In this document: positions 7,900 to 14,450 of the stretch, in pieces | Numbering within the stretch: position 1 is the first letter of the stretch | Layout of the letters: each line of letters starts with the position of its first letter | Assembly (NCBI RefSeq): GCF_000820185.1 | Contig: NZ_CDCA01000005.1 | Location: 1-50,480 of the forward strand | From: Aeromonas tecta | Lineage (GTDB): Bacteria; Pseudomonadota; Gammaproteobacteria; Enterobacterales; Aeromonadaceae | Reading direction: 5' to 3' | Length of the DNA stretch: 50,480 bases | Notes under the pieces: model-generated | Seen by the model: only the letters and a program-made list of their open reading frames with translations | Told to the model about the DNA's origin: nothing | Database searches by the model: none | Translations under genes and position numbers: made by a program

Positions 7900-9000
7900 T
7901 TACTTTACCAAGGTAAGTTTTGGTTTGTTTTCTCTATGTGATGGGAATTTGATATCATTCCTTATAGAAACCGTAGTAGGCCTGAATAAGAGAGCAGATA
8001 CCTCCTCTGTGGGCAAGTTTAGCAACCTAGATATTTCTGGAATATCTACCCCGTTGGCTTTCAAGGCAGGTAATAATTTATCAAAGAGTAACGAACGCTC
8101 TCTATCAATTCCGTTAGGCTCACCAGTTCTATATCCTAAACCAGTAGCCTCAACGAGTAAGCTACGATATTGCCATTCAGTAAGGAGGCTAAGGTTTTTC
8201 ATTCTGACGATAAGCGCCATAAGAGACACCAACCAGCACCCTTTAATCTTAATTAAGCTCTTGATAGTAGCAAAACCAGGAGCCATTTCAAAGACACTAG
8301 TTCGAGGCATAAGAAATGCTGATGCAAAATTATCAGCCTCAGATTCAGCATCTCTTCCAACGACGGAACCATGACGATGAAGCAGTAAATGCCCCAACTC
8401 ATGCGCGGCATCGAAACGGCTTCTTTCACCTGATTTTTTAGTGTTCAAAAAGACAAATGGGATACTATCTTTCCAAAAAGAAAAAGCATCTACATCTGCA
8501 GTATTCTCCGATAAAGAGAACACTCGCACGCCTTTTGCTTCCAGTAGGTGAACAACATTTTTAATGCTTTTGTTTCCTAATCCCCAGTGCTCTCTAATTG
8601 CCTCTGCAGCAACTTCAGGCTCGAACCCCCGAAAGTCAGGGATATCTTGCTTTGGTAAAGAAAACTTATCCGAGAAAAACTCAGATAGCAGAAAACCTAA
8701 TTGCCCTGCCGCAATAGCTGCATGCTGATCTGCCGCTTTCATCGACTTTAATGAACGAAAAGACACTGTTGATGCATCCAGACTTTCGATATCATCACCA
8801 TAAAAAAACTCTATAGGATAGCCGAGTGCAGAGGCCATATCCATTAGTGTTTCAAAGGTAGGTATATATTTACTTGTCTCATTCTCATATGCCGAAACCA
8901 TTTTCGACGACATACCTATACATTCAGACAATGTCTTTAGTGTCATCTTCCGACGTAAGCGAGCGACTTTAAGTCTATTGGGATTATACTGCTTATTCAT
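7900..9000 (-). CDS. XRE HTH / ImmA-IrrE metallopeptidase protein
   Basis: A 366-residue fusion. Residues 8-65 form an XRE helix-turn-helix ('LKTLSECIGMSSKMVSAYEN'). Residues about 150-240 form an ImmA/IrrE zinc peptidase domain with H200-E-L-G-H204 and a third-ligand candidate at E220/E221 ('DAESEADNFASAFLMP'). Such proteins typically cleave a partner regulator after a stress or phage signal, as ImmA does to ImmR in ICEBs1. It follows the 217-aa gene with only 2 nt between, so the two are co-transcribed and probably act together. The upstream inverted repeat at 9679-9709 may be its operator. Confidence 0.85.
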   Translation of the reverse strand: MNKQYNPNRLKVARLRRKMTLKTLSECIGMSSKMVSAYENETSKYIPTFETLMDMASALGYPIEFFYGDDIESLDASTVSFRSLKSMKAADQHAAIAAGQLGFLLSEFFSDKFSLPKQDIPDFRGFEPEVAAEAIREHWGLGNKSIKNVVHLLEAKGVRVFSLSENTADVDAFSFWKDSIPFVFLNTKKSGERSRFDAAHELGHLLLHRHGSVVGRDAESEADNFASAFLMPRTSVFEMAPGFATIKSLIKIKGCWLVSLMALIVRMKNLSLLTEWQYRSLLVEATGLGYRTGEPNGIDRERSLLFDKLLPALKANGVDIPEISRLLNLPTEEVSALLFRPTTVSIRNDIKFPSHRENKPKLTLVK

Positions 9001-9002
9001 TT

Positions 9003-9656
9003 TTAAGCTTTCTTAGAGATATCAAAGTCGATATCATCGTTAAACTCTGTTTTATTATCAGGATCAATAATAGTATCTTCATCAAGTGATATAGCTGAAA
9101 ATATATAACGCTTTTTCCAGCTATCAAAATATCCAGATGCAGATAAGTTCATAGGTAATGATAACTCATATCTCACCTCTTTCTTCGACTTATCATAATG
9201 ATAAAGCAAAACCCAAGTTTCATGTAAATCAATTGGCTCTGAACTGAATACAGAGAGCTTGTCATCTTCAAACATGTCATAATTTGAATTAACAAACCTC
9301 TTAGTAGCACTTCCTTTATCATTATTTGATGAAGGAGTACCAGTCTCAATACCTGTCTCCTTATCGCCAGATGTAACAACTATAGAAATGCCTAGTCCAC
9401 CATTCGCAGTAACTGGCAGCCCATTTTTATCAGACTGTTTCCAGCCAAATGGGCTTAGCTCTTGCCTTAATATTCCAACTGTTTCACCCCATGCGGTTAC
9501 CCCACCATGCGTACGAGGATGAAATGATGTGGCTTTTAGATAGACCCGGGCACCACTCTCAACAGCACGACGAAGAGTACCTTGGTCAATACCTAGACGT
9601 GCTAGGAATGTCTCTGAATCTTCTTGCAAATGTAACAGTGCTGCCTTTTGTGTCAT
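9003..9656 (-). CDS. Unknown partner of XRE-ImmA/IrrE protein
   Basis: A 217-residue protein of no family that I recognise. It has no signal peptide or membrane segment. The N-terminal helices are followed by a mixed beta-rich core ('WVLLYHYDKSKKEVRYELSLP') and a very acidic C-terminal tail rich in Asp. The middle (about 95-115) is a low-complexity Ser/Asn/Gly stretch. The start has GAAAGG upstream. It is the first gene of a two-gene unit with the XRE-ImmA/IrrE gene, so it may be the target, sensor or effector regulated by that protein. Function unknown. Confidence 0.65.
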   Translation of the reverse strand: MTQKAALLHLQEDSETFLARLGIDQGTLRRAVESGARVYLKATSFHPRTHGGVTAWGETVGILRQELSPFGWKQSDKNGLPVTANGGLGISIVVTSGDKETGIETGTPSSNNDKGSATKRFVNSNYDMFEDDKLSVFSSEPIDLHETWVLLYHYDKSKKEVRYELSLPMNLSASGYFDSWKKRYIFSAISLDEDTIIDPDNKTEFNDDIDFDISKKA

Positions 9657-9678
9657 AGCGGTATGCCTTTCAGGTTGA

Positions 9679-9715
9679 TTTCCCTTTTTTTACATCATTT
9701 TGAGGGAAAAAACAA
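9679..9715 (-). promoter_or_regulatory. Promoter with inverted repeat for the XRE-ImmA/IrrE unit
   Basis: On the minus strand TTGTTT (9715-9710) and TAAAAA (9692-9687) are spaced by 17 nt. An inverted repeat TTTCCCT (9679-9685) / AGGGAAA (9703-9709) covers the spacer and the region just downstream. This is a reasonable autoregulatory operator for the XRE protein of the unit. Matches to the -35 and -10 consensus are weak. Confidence 0.4.
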
Positions 9716-9732
9716 GAAATGGGTTTCTCCCC

Positions 9733-10209
9733 CTAACTAACCAGCGCCCCCTTCCCCTTCTTCTCTGACAACACCAATCGCAACTCTGCAGCTACTTCCC
9801 CCACAGGTACATTTCGATTCCTTAGATAAACCCGCACCACTGCTTCCATCTCACACGATCTCATCGACACCTGTCGGCCAACTGGCGCGGCACGGGGGAC
9901 GGGATTATTCCGCAGAATGGCGGCCCTCACCTCCGCCGGCCGCGGTGCATACTGCCGATCGGCATCTTCCCCAAGCTGCAGTACCGCCTCCCGAATCTGC
10001 TGCGCATTGAACCCCCTGAGTAGGCTCCCCCAAGCCAGCGCTACGCCGCGGGCATTACCGTCCAGCTGGTTAGCACTCGCTGGCCAAAGTCCGGCCATCA
10101 GCGGCAGCAGCTCCTCAGCCAAGAATACCGACATACGAGCGCTCACCTGCAGCGCGTCCCCTGGTGCGCTGAGGGCCGTCGTCTCGTTAGAGCGGAGTGC
10201 TATCGTCAT
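9733..10209 (-). CDS. P-like phage replication protein
   Basis: A 158-residue protein with a region 'MSVFLAEELLPLMAGLWP' followed by 'WGSLLRGFNAQQIREAVLQL' that resembles phage proteins in the lambda P position. Those recruit the host DnaB helicase to the phage origin. ATG 10209 has a strong ribosome binding site (GGAGGGG) and overlaps the O-like gene by 23 nt; longer upstream open frame is a shadow of that gene. It is the last replication gene before the cargo block. Assignment rests mainly on position after an O-like gene. Confidence 0.5.
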   Translation of the reverse strand: MTIALRSNETTALSAPGDALQVSARMSVFLAEELLPLMAGLWPASANQLDGNARGVALAWGSLLRGFNAQQIREAVLQLGEDADRQYAPRPAEVRAAILRNNPVPRAAPVGRQVSMRSCEMEAVVRVYLRNRNVPVGEVAAELRLVLSEKKGKGALVS

Positions 10210-11002
10210 AGTCCCCCCTCCCCGACTCCCTGAGTGCCTTAGCGGCTTGCTGGGCCGCCTGTAGGTTTTCCAGTGGCTTGCGCTGTGCAGTGGTCCGGAA
10301 CGAGCTGGCCGCCCGGCGGATCCAGTTGCGCCAAGTCTTCTCCCAGTCCAGCTTGACGGCTTTGGCCCCGGGCAGCGCCTGCCAGTAATCAGCGAACGTA
10401 GCTGCCTCCAACAAGATCCGCTCCCTGGGGAGCCCTGTCTCCTGGATAGCCCACCTCCCCCACTCGCCAGGGAGCACCCAGTCATTCGGCAAGCGGGTAC
10501 CTCGTCGTGGGGCTTCACCTGCAGGACGTTTTTCCCCCTGGGGGACCAAAGGGGGATCTTGGATCTCTGCTGTAGTCTCTGTAGTAATCTCTGTAATAGA
10601 TTGCTGGTTTCCAGCAGCAGTGTCCGCTGGTTTTCCACTAGCCTGTTTGCTGGTTTTCCGCATACTAGGTTGCAAGAAATCAGTGGTGTTCAAGGCGGCT
10701 TCAAGTGAGGCCAAATCGATGCAAAAATATAGCTTCGCAGGTAACCCAATCCGCTTTTCTTTAAGAACCCCTAAATTGCGTAAAGCCTTGCGCGCACCTT
10801 CCTGCTCATAGCGGGTTAAACCGGTCTCTTCTTCCCAGTCAGCCTGTGTCTTGTAGAACCAGAAGCAACCATCTTCATGTGCTTTACAGCGCTTTGCCCA
10901 ATAGATTGCCTGGGACAGAAACAGAGCTGCAGTGACTGAGCCAGTGATGGTCACAAACGGGCGATGGAATGCAATTGGGCGGTCAAGAAAGTTGATGTTC
11001 AT
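10187..11002 (-). CDS. O-like phage replication protein
   Basis: A 271-residue protein. The N-terminal winged-helix part (about 20-95; 'FWFYKTQADWEEETGLTRYEQEGARKAL') would bind origin DNA. A variable linker with Thr/Pro follows. The C-terminal module ('LPNDWVLPGEWG', 'FADYW', 'KLDWEKTWRNWIRRA', about 165-232) is the DnaT/replisome-organiser type tail common in phage replication proteins. It overlaps the HNH gene upstream and the P-like gene downstream. Lambda O initiates at repeats inside its own gene; no clear iterons were noticed here. Confidence 0.7.
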   Translation of the reverse strand: MNINFLDRPIAFHRPFVTITGSVTAALFLSQAIYWAKRCKAHEDGCFWFYKTQADWEEETGLTRYEQEGARKALRNLGVLKEKRIGLPAKLYFCIDLASLEAALNTTDFLQPSMRKTSKQASGKPADTAAGNQQSITEITTETTAEIQDPPLVPQGEKRPAGEAPRRGTRLPNDWVLPGEWGRWAIQETGLPRERILLEAATFADYWQALPGAKAVKLDWEKTWRNWIRRAASSFRTTAQRKPLENLQAAQQAAKALRESGRGDYDDSTPL

Positions 11003-11370
11003 TCTTGCCCCTCAACTTTCTTCATTGTCTCAAAATAGAACTGCAGGTTTTGATTGACCCCCAGCAAGTCAAAGCATCCCGTAGCTTTCAGCAATTCGAT
11101 CTGTGCAGCGTTAAAGCTGATCCCGTTGGTCGCTTGCTTGACTGCAAGGCGGATCCTGAAATCTTCGATAGACCATGTCCGTTTTGTGCGGTTACACCCC
11201 TCGCAAGACGGCTTCAGATTCAAGTATTCATTCGTGCCGCCACTCGACTTAGGTACCACATGCTCTACGTGAAATGTCTCTATCATGACCTGGTCGCCGC
11301 AATACGCACAGTTCCCTCCAAACATGGAGAAGATCTTGGCTCTTTTGGTTTTGCTGTAGACGTTGCTCAT
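10999..11370 (-). CDS. HNH endonuclease, phage early operon
   Basis: A 123-residue HNH protein: 'CAYCGDQV' zinc pair near residues 21-24, 'HVEHVVPKSSGG' (catalytic His), 'NLKPSCEGCNRTKR' (second Cys pair and metal ligand). ATG 11370 has CAGGAGG in good position, overlaps the stop of the small gene upstream, and its own stop overlaps the start of the O-like gene. It may be a homing-type or accessory nuclease within the replication operon. Confidence 0.8.
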   Translation of the reverse strand: MSNVYSKTKRAKIFSMFGGNCAYCGDQVMIETFHVEHVVPKSSGGTNEYLNLKPSCEGCNRTKRTWSIEDFRIRLAVKQATNGISFNAAQIELLKATGCFDLLGVNQNLQFYFETMKKVEGQE

Positions 11371-11453
11371 GCTGCCACCTCCTGCTCGAGCAGTGAGGAA
11401 TAGTGGCAATCGCACAATAGTTCGGCCCCAAGGGCCTGGGTTGTGATGGTCAT
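11367..11453 (-). CDS. Tiny phage ORF, 28 residues
   Basis: ATG 11453 follows AGGACCCAACG, the same leader type used by other genes of this prophage, and the stop overlaps the HNH start (ATGA). The peptide begins MTITTQALGAELLCDCHY and ends with a charged tail. It could be a translational coupling peptide for the HNH gene or a real small protein. Confidence 0.5.
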   Translation of the reverse strand: MTITTQALGAELLCDCHYSSLLEQEVAA

Positions 11454-11500
11454 CGTTGGGTCCTGATAACACCCGGTGGTAAGTCGGGTGTGAGAGATGA

Positions 11501-11719
11501 TTAAGCGCTAACTTGGGCCTCGGCACGCTCAACGGTGCGTGCTTGAAGCTCACGGGCCAGGCGCAATGCCTGCCGATCGGTACCGGCGGCGTGCGCAGTC
11601 GGGATAAGCGCGGTATCCAGCTCAAGCGCCAGCTCGTGCATAACCGCTTTCAAGATGATGTTGTCCCGATAGCAGACATGTTGTGAGGCAGGGCGCGGCG
11701 GCCTGGGTTGCGTAGTCAT
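11501..11719 (-). CDS. Small phage protein, unknown
   Basis: A 72-residue protein with a Pro/Arg-rich start ('TTQPRPPRPAS') and an Ala/Glu/Arg-rich helical C-terminus. ATG 11719 has GGGAGG upstream; the gene directly follows the 129-aa gene (4 nt between). No family recognised. The segment after its stop, read on the minus strand, holds a stem ACACCCG/CGGGTGT. Confidence 0.6.
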   Translation of the reverse strand: MTTQPRPPRPASQHVCYRDNIILKAVMHELALELDTALIPTAHAAGTDRQALRLARELQARTVERAEAQVSA

Positions 11720-11723
11720 AGGG

Positions 11724-12113
11724 TTACCTCCCGAGAACGAAGTTGATGAGTTTTTGCAGGGGACGCTTTGGTCTTTCCTCGTCATATACCGCTTCATCCT
11801 CTGGAGTGAACAGCAGCAGGCCGCGCTCAGGCAGGCCAGAGCCATCCAGGATCTCTTCCACGGTGACGGGTGGGTAACCCTGCTCGATGAGGCTCCGATT
11901 GGCCCGTTTGACGGCTCTCGTCAGGATCTGGGGTTCGTGCTGAGATATTGCTTTGAGCAGGATCAGTAGCGAGGTGCGAGCAAATGCGGTTTCAGTCATC
12001 TGCAGCTCTGCGCCGACTTCTTGCCAGACTCGGCGCTGTGCCGGGTTGCCGCGTACTCGCAGTGGAGAAATGGCATCCATTTTTTCGTGATCAGACAGTG
12101 CTGGTCGTCCCAT
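11724..12113 (-). CDS. Phage protein of unknown function after cro
   Basis: A 129-residue, mostly helical protein ('MGRPALSDHEKM' start; 'TSLLILLKAISQHEP' and 'VTVEEILDGSGLPERG' later). It occupies the place of lambda cII, but no CII-type helix-turn-helix is evident. The leader AGAGGACCAACCCA precedes the ATG. Function unknown. Confidence 0.6.
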   Translation of the reverse strand: MGRPALSDHEKMDAISPLRVRGNPAQRRVWQEVGAELQMTETAFARTSLLILLKAISQHEPQILTRAVKRANRSLIEQGYPPVTVEEILDGSGLPERGLLLFTPEDEAVYDEERPKRPLQKLINFVLGR

Positions 12114-12151
12114 TGGGTTGGTCCTCTATTGGTAATGACTCAGGCCGGTGG

Positions 12152-12367
12152 TTAGGCGGCCTGTTGGGTGAGATGGTCTTGCTCTTTGTTCAGTGGGTAA
12201 TCCTCCAGCCCGAGCCGTAGCTCGCCATTGCTGGCGATGACAAAGCTGACTGCGTGCTGGGCCGGGATCACATCGCCCCACTTCACGGCGAGGCTGCGGG
12301 AGATGCCGATGGCCTTCATTGCGCGGGCCATGTTGCCGAAATACTCAATCACTTCGCGTTTCTTCAT
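12152..12367 (-). CDS. cro: Cro-like repressor
   Basis: A 71-residue protein with a helix-turn-helix at about residues 6-28 ('VIEYFGNMARAMKAIGIS') followed by 'WGDVIPAQHAVSFVIASNGEL', the layout of P22 Cro/DicC-type proteins. It is the first gene on the minus strand, divergent from the CI-type repressor, with shared operators between. It should repress the maintenance promoter early in lytic growth. AAGGACCCGACCA precedes the start. Confidence 0.8.
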   Translation of the reverse strand: MKKREVIEYFGNMARAMKAIGISRSLAVKWGDVIPAQHAVSFVIASNGELRLGLEDYPLNKEQDHLTQQAA

Positions 12368-12397
12368 TGGTCGGGTCCTTGGTATAGGTCATTGGCA

Positions 12398-12478
12398 ATC
12401 GTTCACTATCGTAACCACTAACAATCCAACATTCAACAACCAATGAGAACGACATGCGTCATAAAATTTGTTCATAAT
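12398..12478. promoter_or_regulatory. PR/PRM control region with operators
   Basis: On the minus strand TTGAAT (12436-12431) and TACGAT (12413-12408) are 17 nt apart, a fair cro promoter. ATCGTTCACTAT (12398-12409) overlaps its -10 box, and a weaker copy near 12442-12453 (ATGAGAACGACA) lies upstream. They match operators downstream of cI (13231-13278). On the plus strand ACGACA (12449) and CATAAT (12473) could serve as the repressor maintenance promoter. The shared motif is ATCG-N4-CGAT, with one mismatch here. Confidence 0.6.
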
Positions 12479-12499
12479 CGATAACTTGCAGCAGGCGAC

Positions 12500-13111
12500 A
12501 TGAAACCTTCATTTAACGAACGAGTCAGAGCGAGAATGGAAGAGCAAGGTCTTGGCGTCTCTGAGATAGCCAGGAGGGCAGGTATATCCAAATCCCTGGT
12601 ATCGAACCTTCTAAGCAACCCTCTGAAAGACGTTCGGGTTTCCACCTTATTCGGTCTTGCAAAGGCTCTGTCCGTAGATCCTATTGAGCTGTACACCGGC
12701 CGCCCGTCTATTGAGGTGGTTAGTGACTTGGTGAATAGCGTTTATCGGATTCCAGTGTTCACCATTGATGAAGTGCTGCAACATCCGACTGACTCACTTC
12801 CTCTTGTCAGCTCAGACCGTATGCTTCTCACCGATATGCCTGGTGCGCTTATTGGGGTTGAAGCGCCAAACGACCAGCTATCCAAGCAAGGGATAGTGCA
12901 AGGTGATGTTTGTGTGATCGATCTCGGGGTCAATACGATTGAAGCCGATGCAGTGCTGCTAGTGCAATTAAGTCGGGCTAACCAAGCCAAGCTTCTGAGG
13001 GCTATACCTGCCATAGAGGGATGGGCCTTTGGAGTTGATGATGAACGCCTTCCGGTCATCTCCGCTAAAGATGTGATCATCCTTGGGAGGATGGTAGAGC
13101 GTAGAGGCTAA
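12500..13111 (+). CDS. CI-type prophage repressor
   Basis: A 203-residue repressor. Residues 5-65 are an XRE helix-turn-helix ('VSEIARRAGISKSLVSNLL'). Residues about 82-200 look like an S24/LexA-type dimerisation domain ('YRIPVF' opening; 'GVEAPNDQLSKQGIVQGDVCVID'). The usual nucleophile motif (DSM before P and GD) reads N-D-Q-L here, so the serine seems lost, and no Ala-Gly or Cys-Gly cleavage site is visible in the linker. It is probably not self-cleaved through RecA. It is flanked by matching operator clusters on both sides, like lambda cI. Confidence 0.85.
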   Translation: MKPSFNERVRARMEEQGLGVSEIARRAGISKSLVSNLLSNPLKDVRVSTLFGLAKALSVDPIELYTGRPSIEVVSDLVNSVYRIPVFTIDEVLQHPTDSLPLVSSDRMLLTDMPGALIGVEAPNDQLSKQGIVQGDVCVIDLGVNTIEADAVLLVQLSRANQAKLLRAIPAIEGWAFGVDDERLPVISAKDVIILGRMVERRG

Positions 13112-13170
13112 TCCATCGCCCTATGACCAGCTAACCCACGGCCAATAGCCACCTGCTAACCCTGCTCAAG

Positions 13171-13199
13171 AAGCCCCGCCACTAAGCGGGGCTTTTTTT
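13171..13199 (+). terminator. Terminator of the repressor gene
   Basis: AAGCCCCGC and GCGGGGCTT form a 9-bp stem followed by seven T residues. It ends the cI transcript before the PL-type promoter. Confidence 0.9.
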
Positions 13200-13211
13200 A
13201 TTTGAAAAATT

Positions 13212-13278
13212 CACGATCGTGTATTGACCAATCGTTCCCGATCGATAACAATCATTTTCGTCAACTATCGAGAACGAT
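13212..13278 (+). promoter_or_regulatory. PL-type promoter with two operators
   Basis: TTGACC (13224-13229) and AACAAT (13247-13252) are 17 nt apart and face the plus-strand operon. ATCGTTCCCGAT (13231-13242) lies in the spacer and ATCGAGAACGAT (13267-13278) just after the expected start; both are ATCG-N4-CGAT palindromes. CACGATCGTG (13212-13221), a perfect palindrome, lies upstream. The sites resemble those between cI and cro, so CI and Cro should bind here. This is the equivalent of lambda OL/PL. Confidence 0.7.
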
Positions 13279-13348
13279 CTGATGGCAACTCGATAGACGC
13301 GATACAAAACAGCCTAAAGCCAGTTTCAACCAGACCAGAGGACCAACC

Positions 13349-13528
13349 ATGAAAGTGAACGATCCAGTGCAGTACACCAACCCCCGGACCCGCGTCAGCG
13401 TTCCGGCCGTGATCACCGACATCACTGACCTCGGCAAACGCCGCGGTGGTGGCCTGTTCTACACCGTCAAGACCGAGGCCGGTAAAGAACACAAGGCCCG
13501 TGCAGCCAGCCTGCAAGCTGCAGCGTAA
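13349..13528 (+). CDS. Small phage protein, 59 residues
   Basis: The first gene of the plus-strand operon. AGAGGACCAACC precedes ATG 13349. The protein starts MKVNDPVQYTNP and is basic (many Lys/Arg) with alternating beta-type segments ('VPAVITDITDLG', 'GGLFYTVKTE'), consistent with a small SH3-like barrel. No named family recognised. Codon use fits a real gene. It is followed by a strong stem (13536-13556). Confidence 0.65.
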   Translation: MKVNDPVQYTNPRTRVSVPAVITDITDLGKRRGGGLFYTVKTEAGKEHKARAASLQAAA

Positions 13529-13535
13529 CCAGATG

Positions 13536-13556
13536 CTCCCGCCGAGCGCGGGAGCA
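13536..13556 (+). terminator. GC-rich hairpin without T-tract
   Basis: GCTCCCGC and GCGGGAGC form an 8-bp stem with a 5-nt loop just after the 59-residue gene. There is no run of T after it, so it may be a weak terminator or processing site that antitermination would override. Confidence 0.45.
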
Positions 13557-13565
13557 CTCAACCGC

Positions 13566-13649
13566 ATGAGCATTGAGTCAGTGCTCAACCGGTTGAGACG
13601 AATCATCGACCACCAGCAACAGGACCCGCCCCTAACCAGGGAAAAGTAG
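13566..13649 (+). CDS. Possible 27-residue ORF
   Basis: ATG 13566 opens a 27-codon frame (MSIESVLNRLRRIIDHQQQ...) ending at TAG 13647-13649. The peptide is helical and basic. GGGAG lies 12 nt upstream, a poor distance. It may be real or chance. Confidence 0.25.
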   Translation: MSIESVLNRLRRIIDHQQQDPPLTREK

Positions 13650-13678
13650 AAGGCGCCTGACCAGCGCGTAAGAACGAC

Positions 13679-13701
13679 AAAGCCCGCACAAGGCGGGCTT
13701 T
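13679..13701. terminator. Symmetric hairpin terminator
   Basis: AAAGCCCGC and GCGGGCTTT form a 9-bp stem around a short loop. The A and T ends make it plausible in either direction. It lies early in the plus-strand operon, where phages often place terminators that need antitermination. Confidence 0.6.
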
Positions 13702-13828
13702 GAAGGACCGGGAACCACCCCGGCCAAGATAGATTGCCAGGGGACCAACCCCAACAATCAGGACCCATCCAAGCCAAAGCGAGGAAGGAGTTAACGAGGA
13801 CCAACCCGTCAACAGGAGCAAATGTACC

Positions 13829-14074
13829 ATGACCAAGCGCATTTTTTCCAGAGCCGCACAACGCGCCGACCACATCCTGATGTCGATCGCCGATAAGTTG
13901 AACGGTAATACCGCCCGCCGCCGTGCGATTAAGCAAAAAGTTGTCATCGCCATGCTGGCCGCTGAGCAACACCACATCGTTGCGGCCCGAGCAGCCCAGA
14001 GGCGCACCACTGGATTTACCAAGCACAGCGTCCTCCTCCACTGGCGCGCCGAGTTCCACCGCAACGCCGTCTGA
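13829..14074 (+). CDS. Arg-rich small phage protein, possible N-like
   Basis: An 81-residue, very basic protein. 'GNTARRRAIKQKVVIAML' (about residues 26-43) looks like the arginine-rich RNA-binding helix of lambdoid N antiterminators, and the rest is Arg/His-rich. It precedes a boxA element at 14175-14186. Lambda N lies after nutL rather than before it, so the order is not identical. AGGAG precedes ATG 13829. N-like function is a hypothesis only. Confidence 0.55.
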   Translation: MTKRIFSRAAQRADHILMSIADKLNGNTARRRAIKQKVVIAMLAAEQHHIVAARAAQRRTTGFTKHSVLLHWRAEFHRNAV

Positions 14075-14174
14075 CCCGGGCCTGGCGCTTCCCTGATAGC
14101 GCCGTAGCCAAATCCTCTTTCTCAAGCACCGCAAGGATGCTTTGGTTAGCTGCAACCTGAATTCAGCGTTGCGC

Positions 14175-14186
14175 CGCTCTTTAACA
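14175..14186 (+). promoter_or_regulatory. boxA antitermination element
   Basis: CGCTCTTTAACA differs from the rRNA boxA consensus TGCTCTTTAACA at one base. Such elements bind NusB/S10 on nascent RNA. A short stem ATCCC/GGGAT (14212-14231) follows about 25 nt later, in the place of a boxB. It lies in the untranslated leader of the plus-strand early operon, like a lambda nut site. Confidence 0.6.
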
Positions 14187-14279
14187 GTCTGGAACCGGCT
14201 CACAACCACGAATCCCGATGCCGGTAGGGATGCGCCGATAACCCGTTAAAACCGGAAAGCGGTGTGTGAACGTGAATGA

Positions 14280-14390
14280 TGGCCACTGATAGCAGTGGCC
14301 AGCCTATAACCCCTTGCAACAGGGGGTTACAGGCTGGGATTGACCGAATGCACGCACCGAGCAAGCACACATAAAGTTGCTTTTTTACTA
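14280..14390 (+). ncRNA. Highly structured leader with stacked hairpins
   Basis: TGGCCACTG/CAGTGGCCA (14280-14301) is a perfect 9-bp hairpin with a 4-nt loop. CCAGCCT..TAACCCC pairs with GGGGTTA..AGGCTGG (14299-14338), a 14-bp stem with one mismatch; it shares CCA with the first hairpin. AGCAA/TTGCT followed by T residues (14360-14386) may be a weak terminator. The rest of the 376-nt stretch 14075-14450 has no gene other than the boxA region. It could be an attenuator leader or the source of a small RNA. Confidence 0.5.
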
Positions 14391-14450
14391 TTAAAAAAAG
14401 ATACTGGTAGCGTCAATGTAACCTCAAGTTACCCGTTGACCGGAGAATAT

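Noticed and set aside
7868..8374. 168-codon plus-strand frame opposite the XRE-ImmA/IrrE gene
   Set aside because: The minus strand encodes a protein with intact HTH and HExxH motifs; the plus frame has no domain.
10210..10638. N-terminal extension of the P-like protein
   Set aside because: It is a shadow of the O-like gene; ATG 10209 has a strong ribosome binding site.
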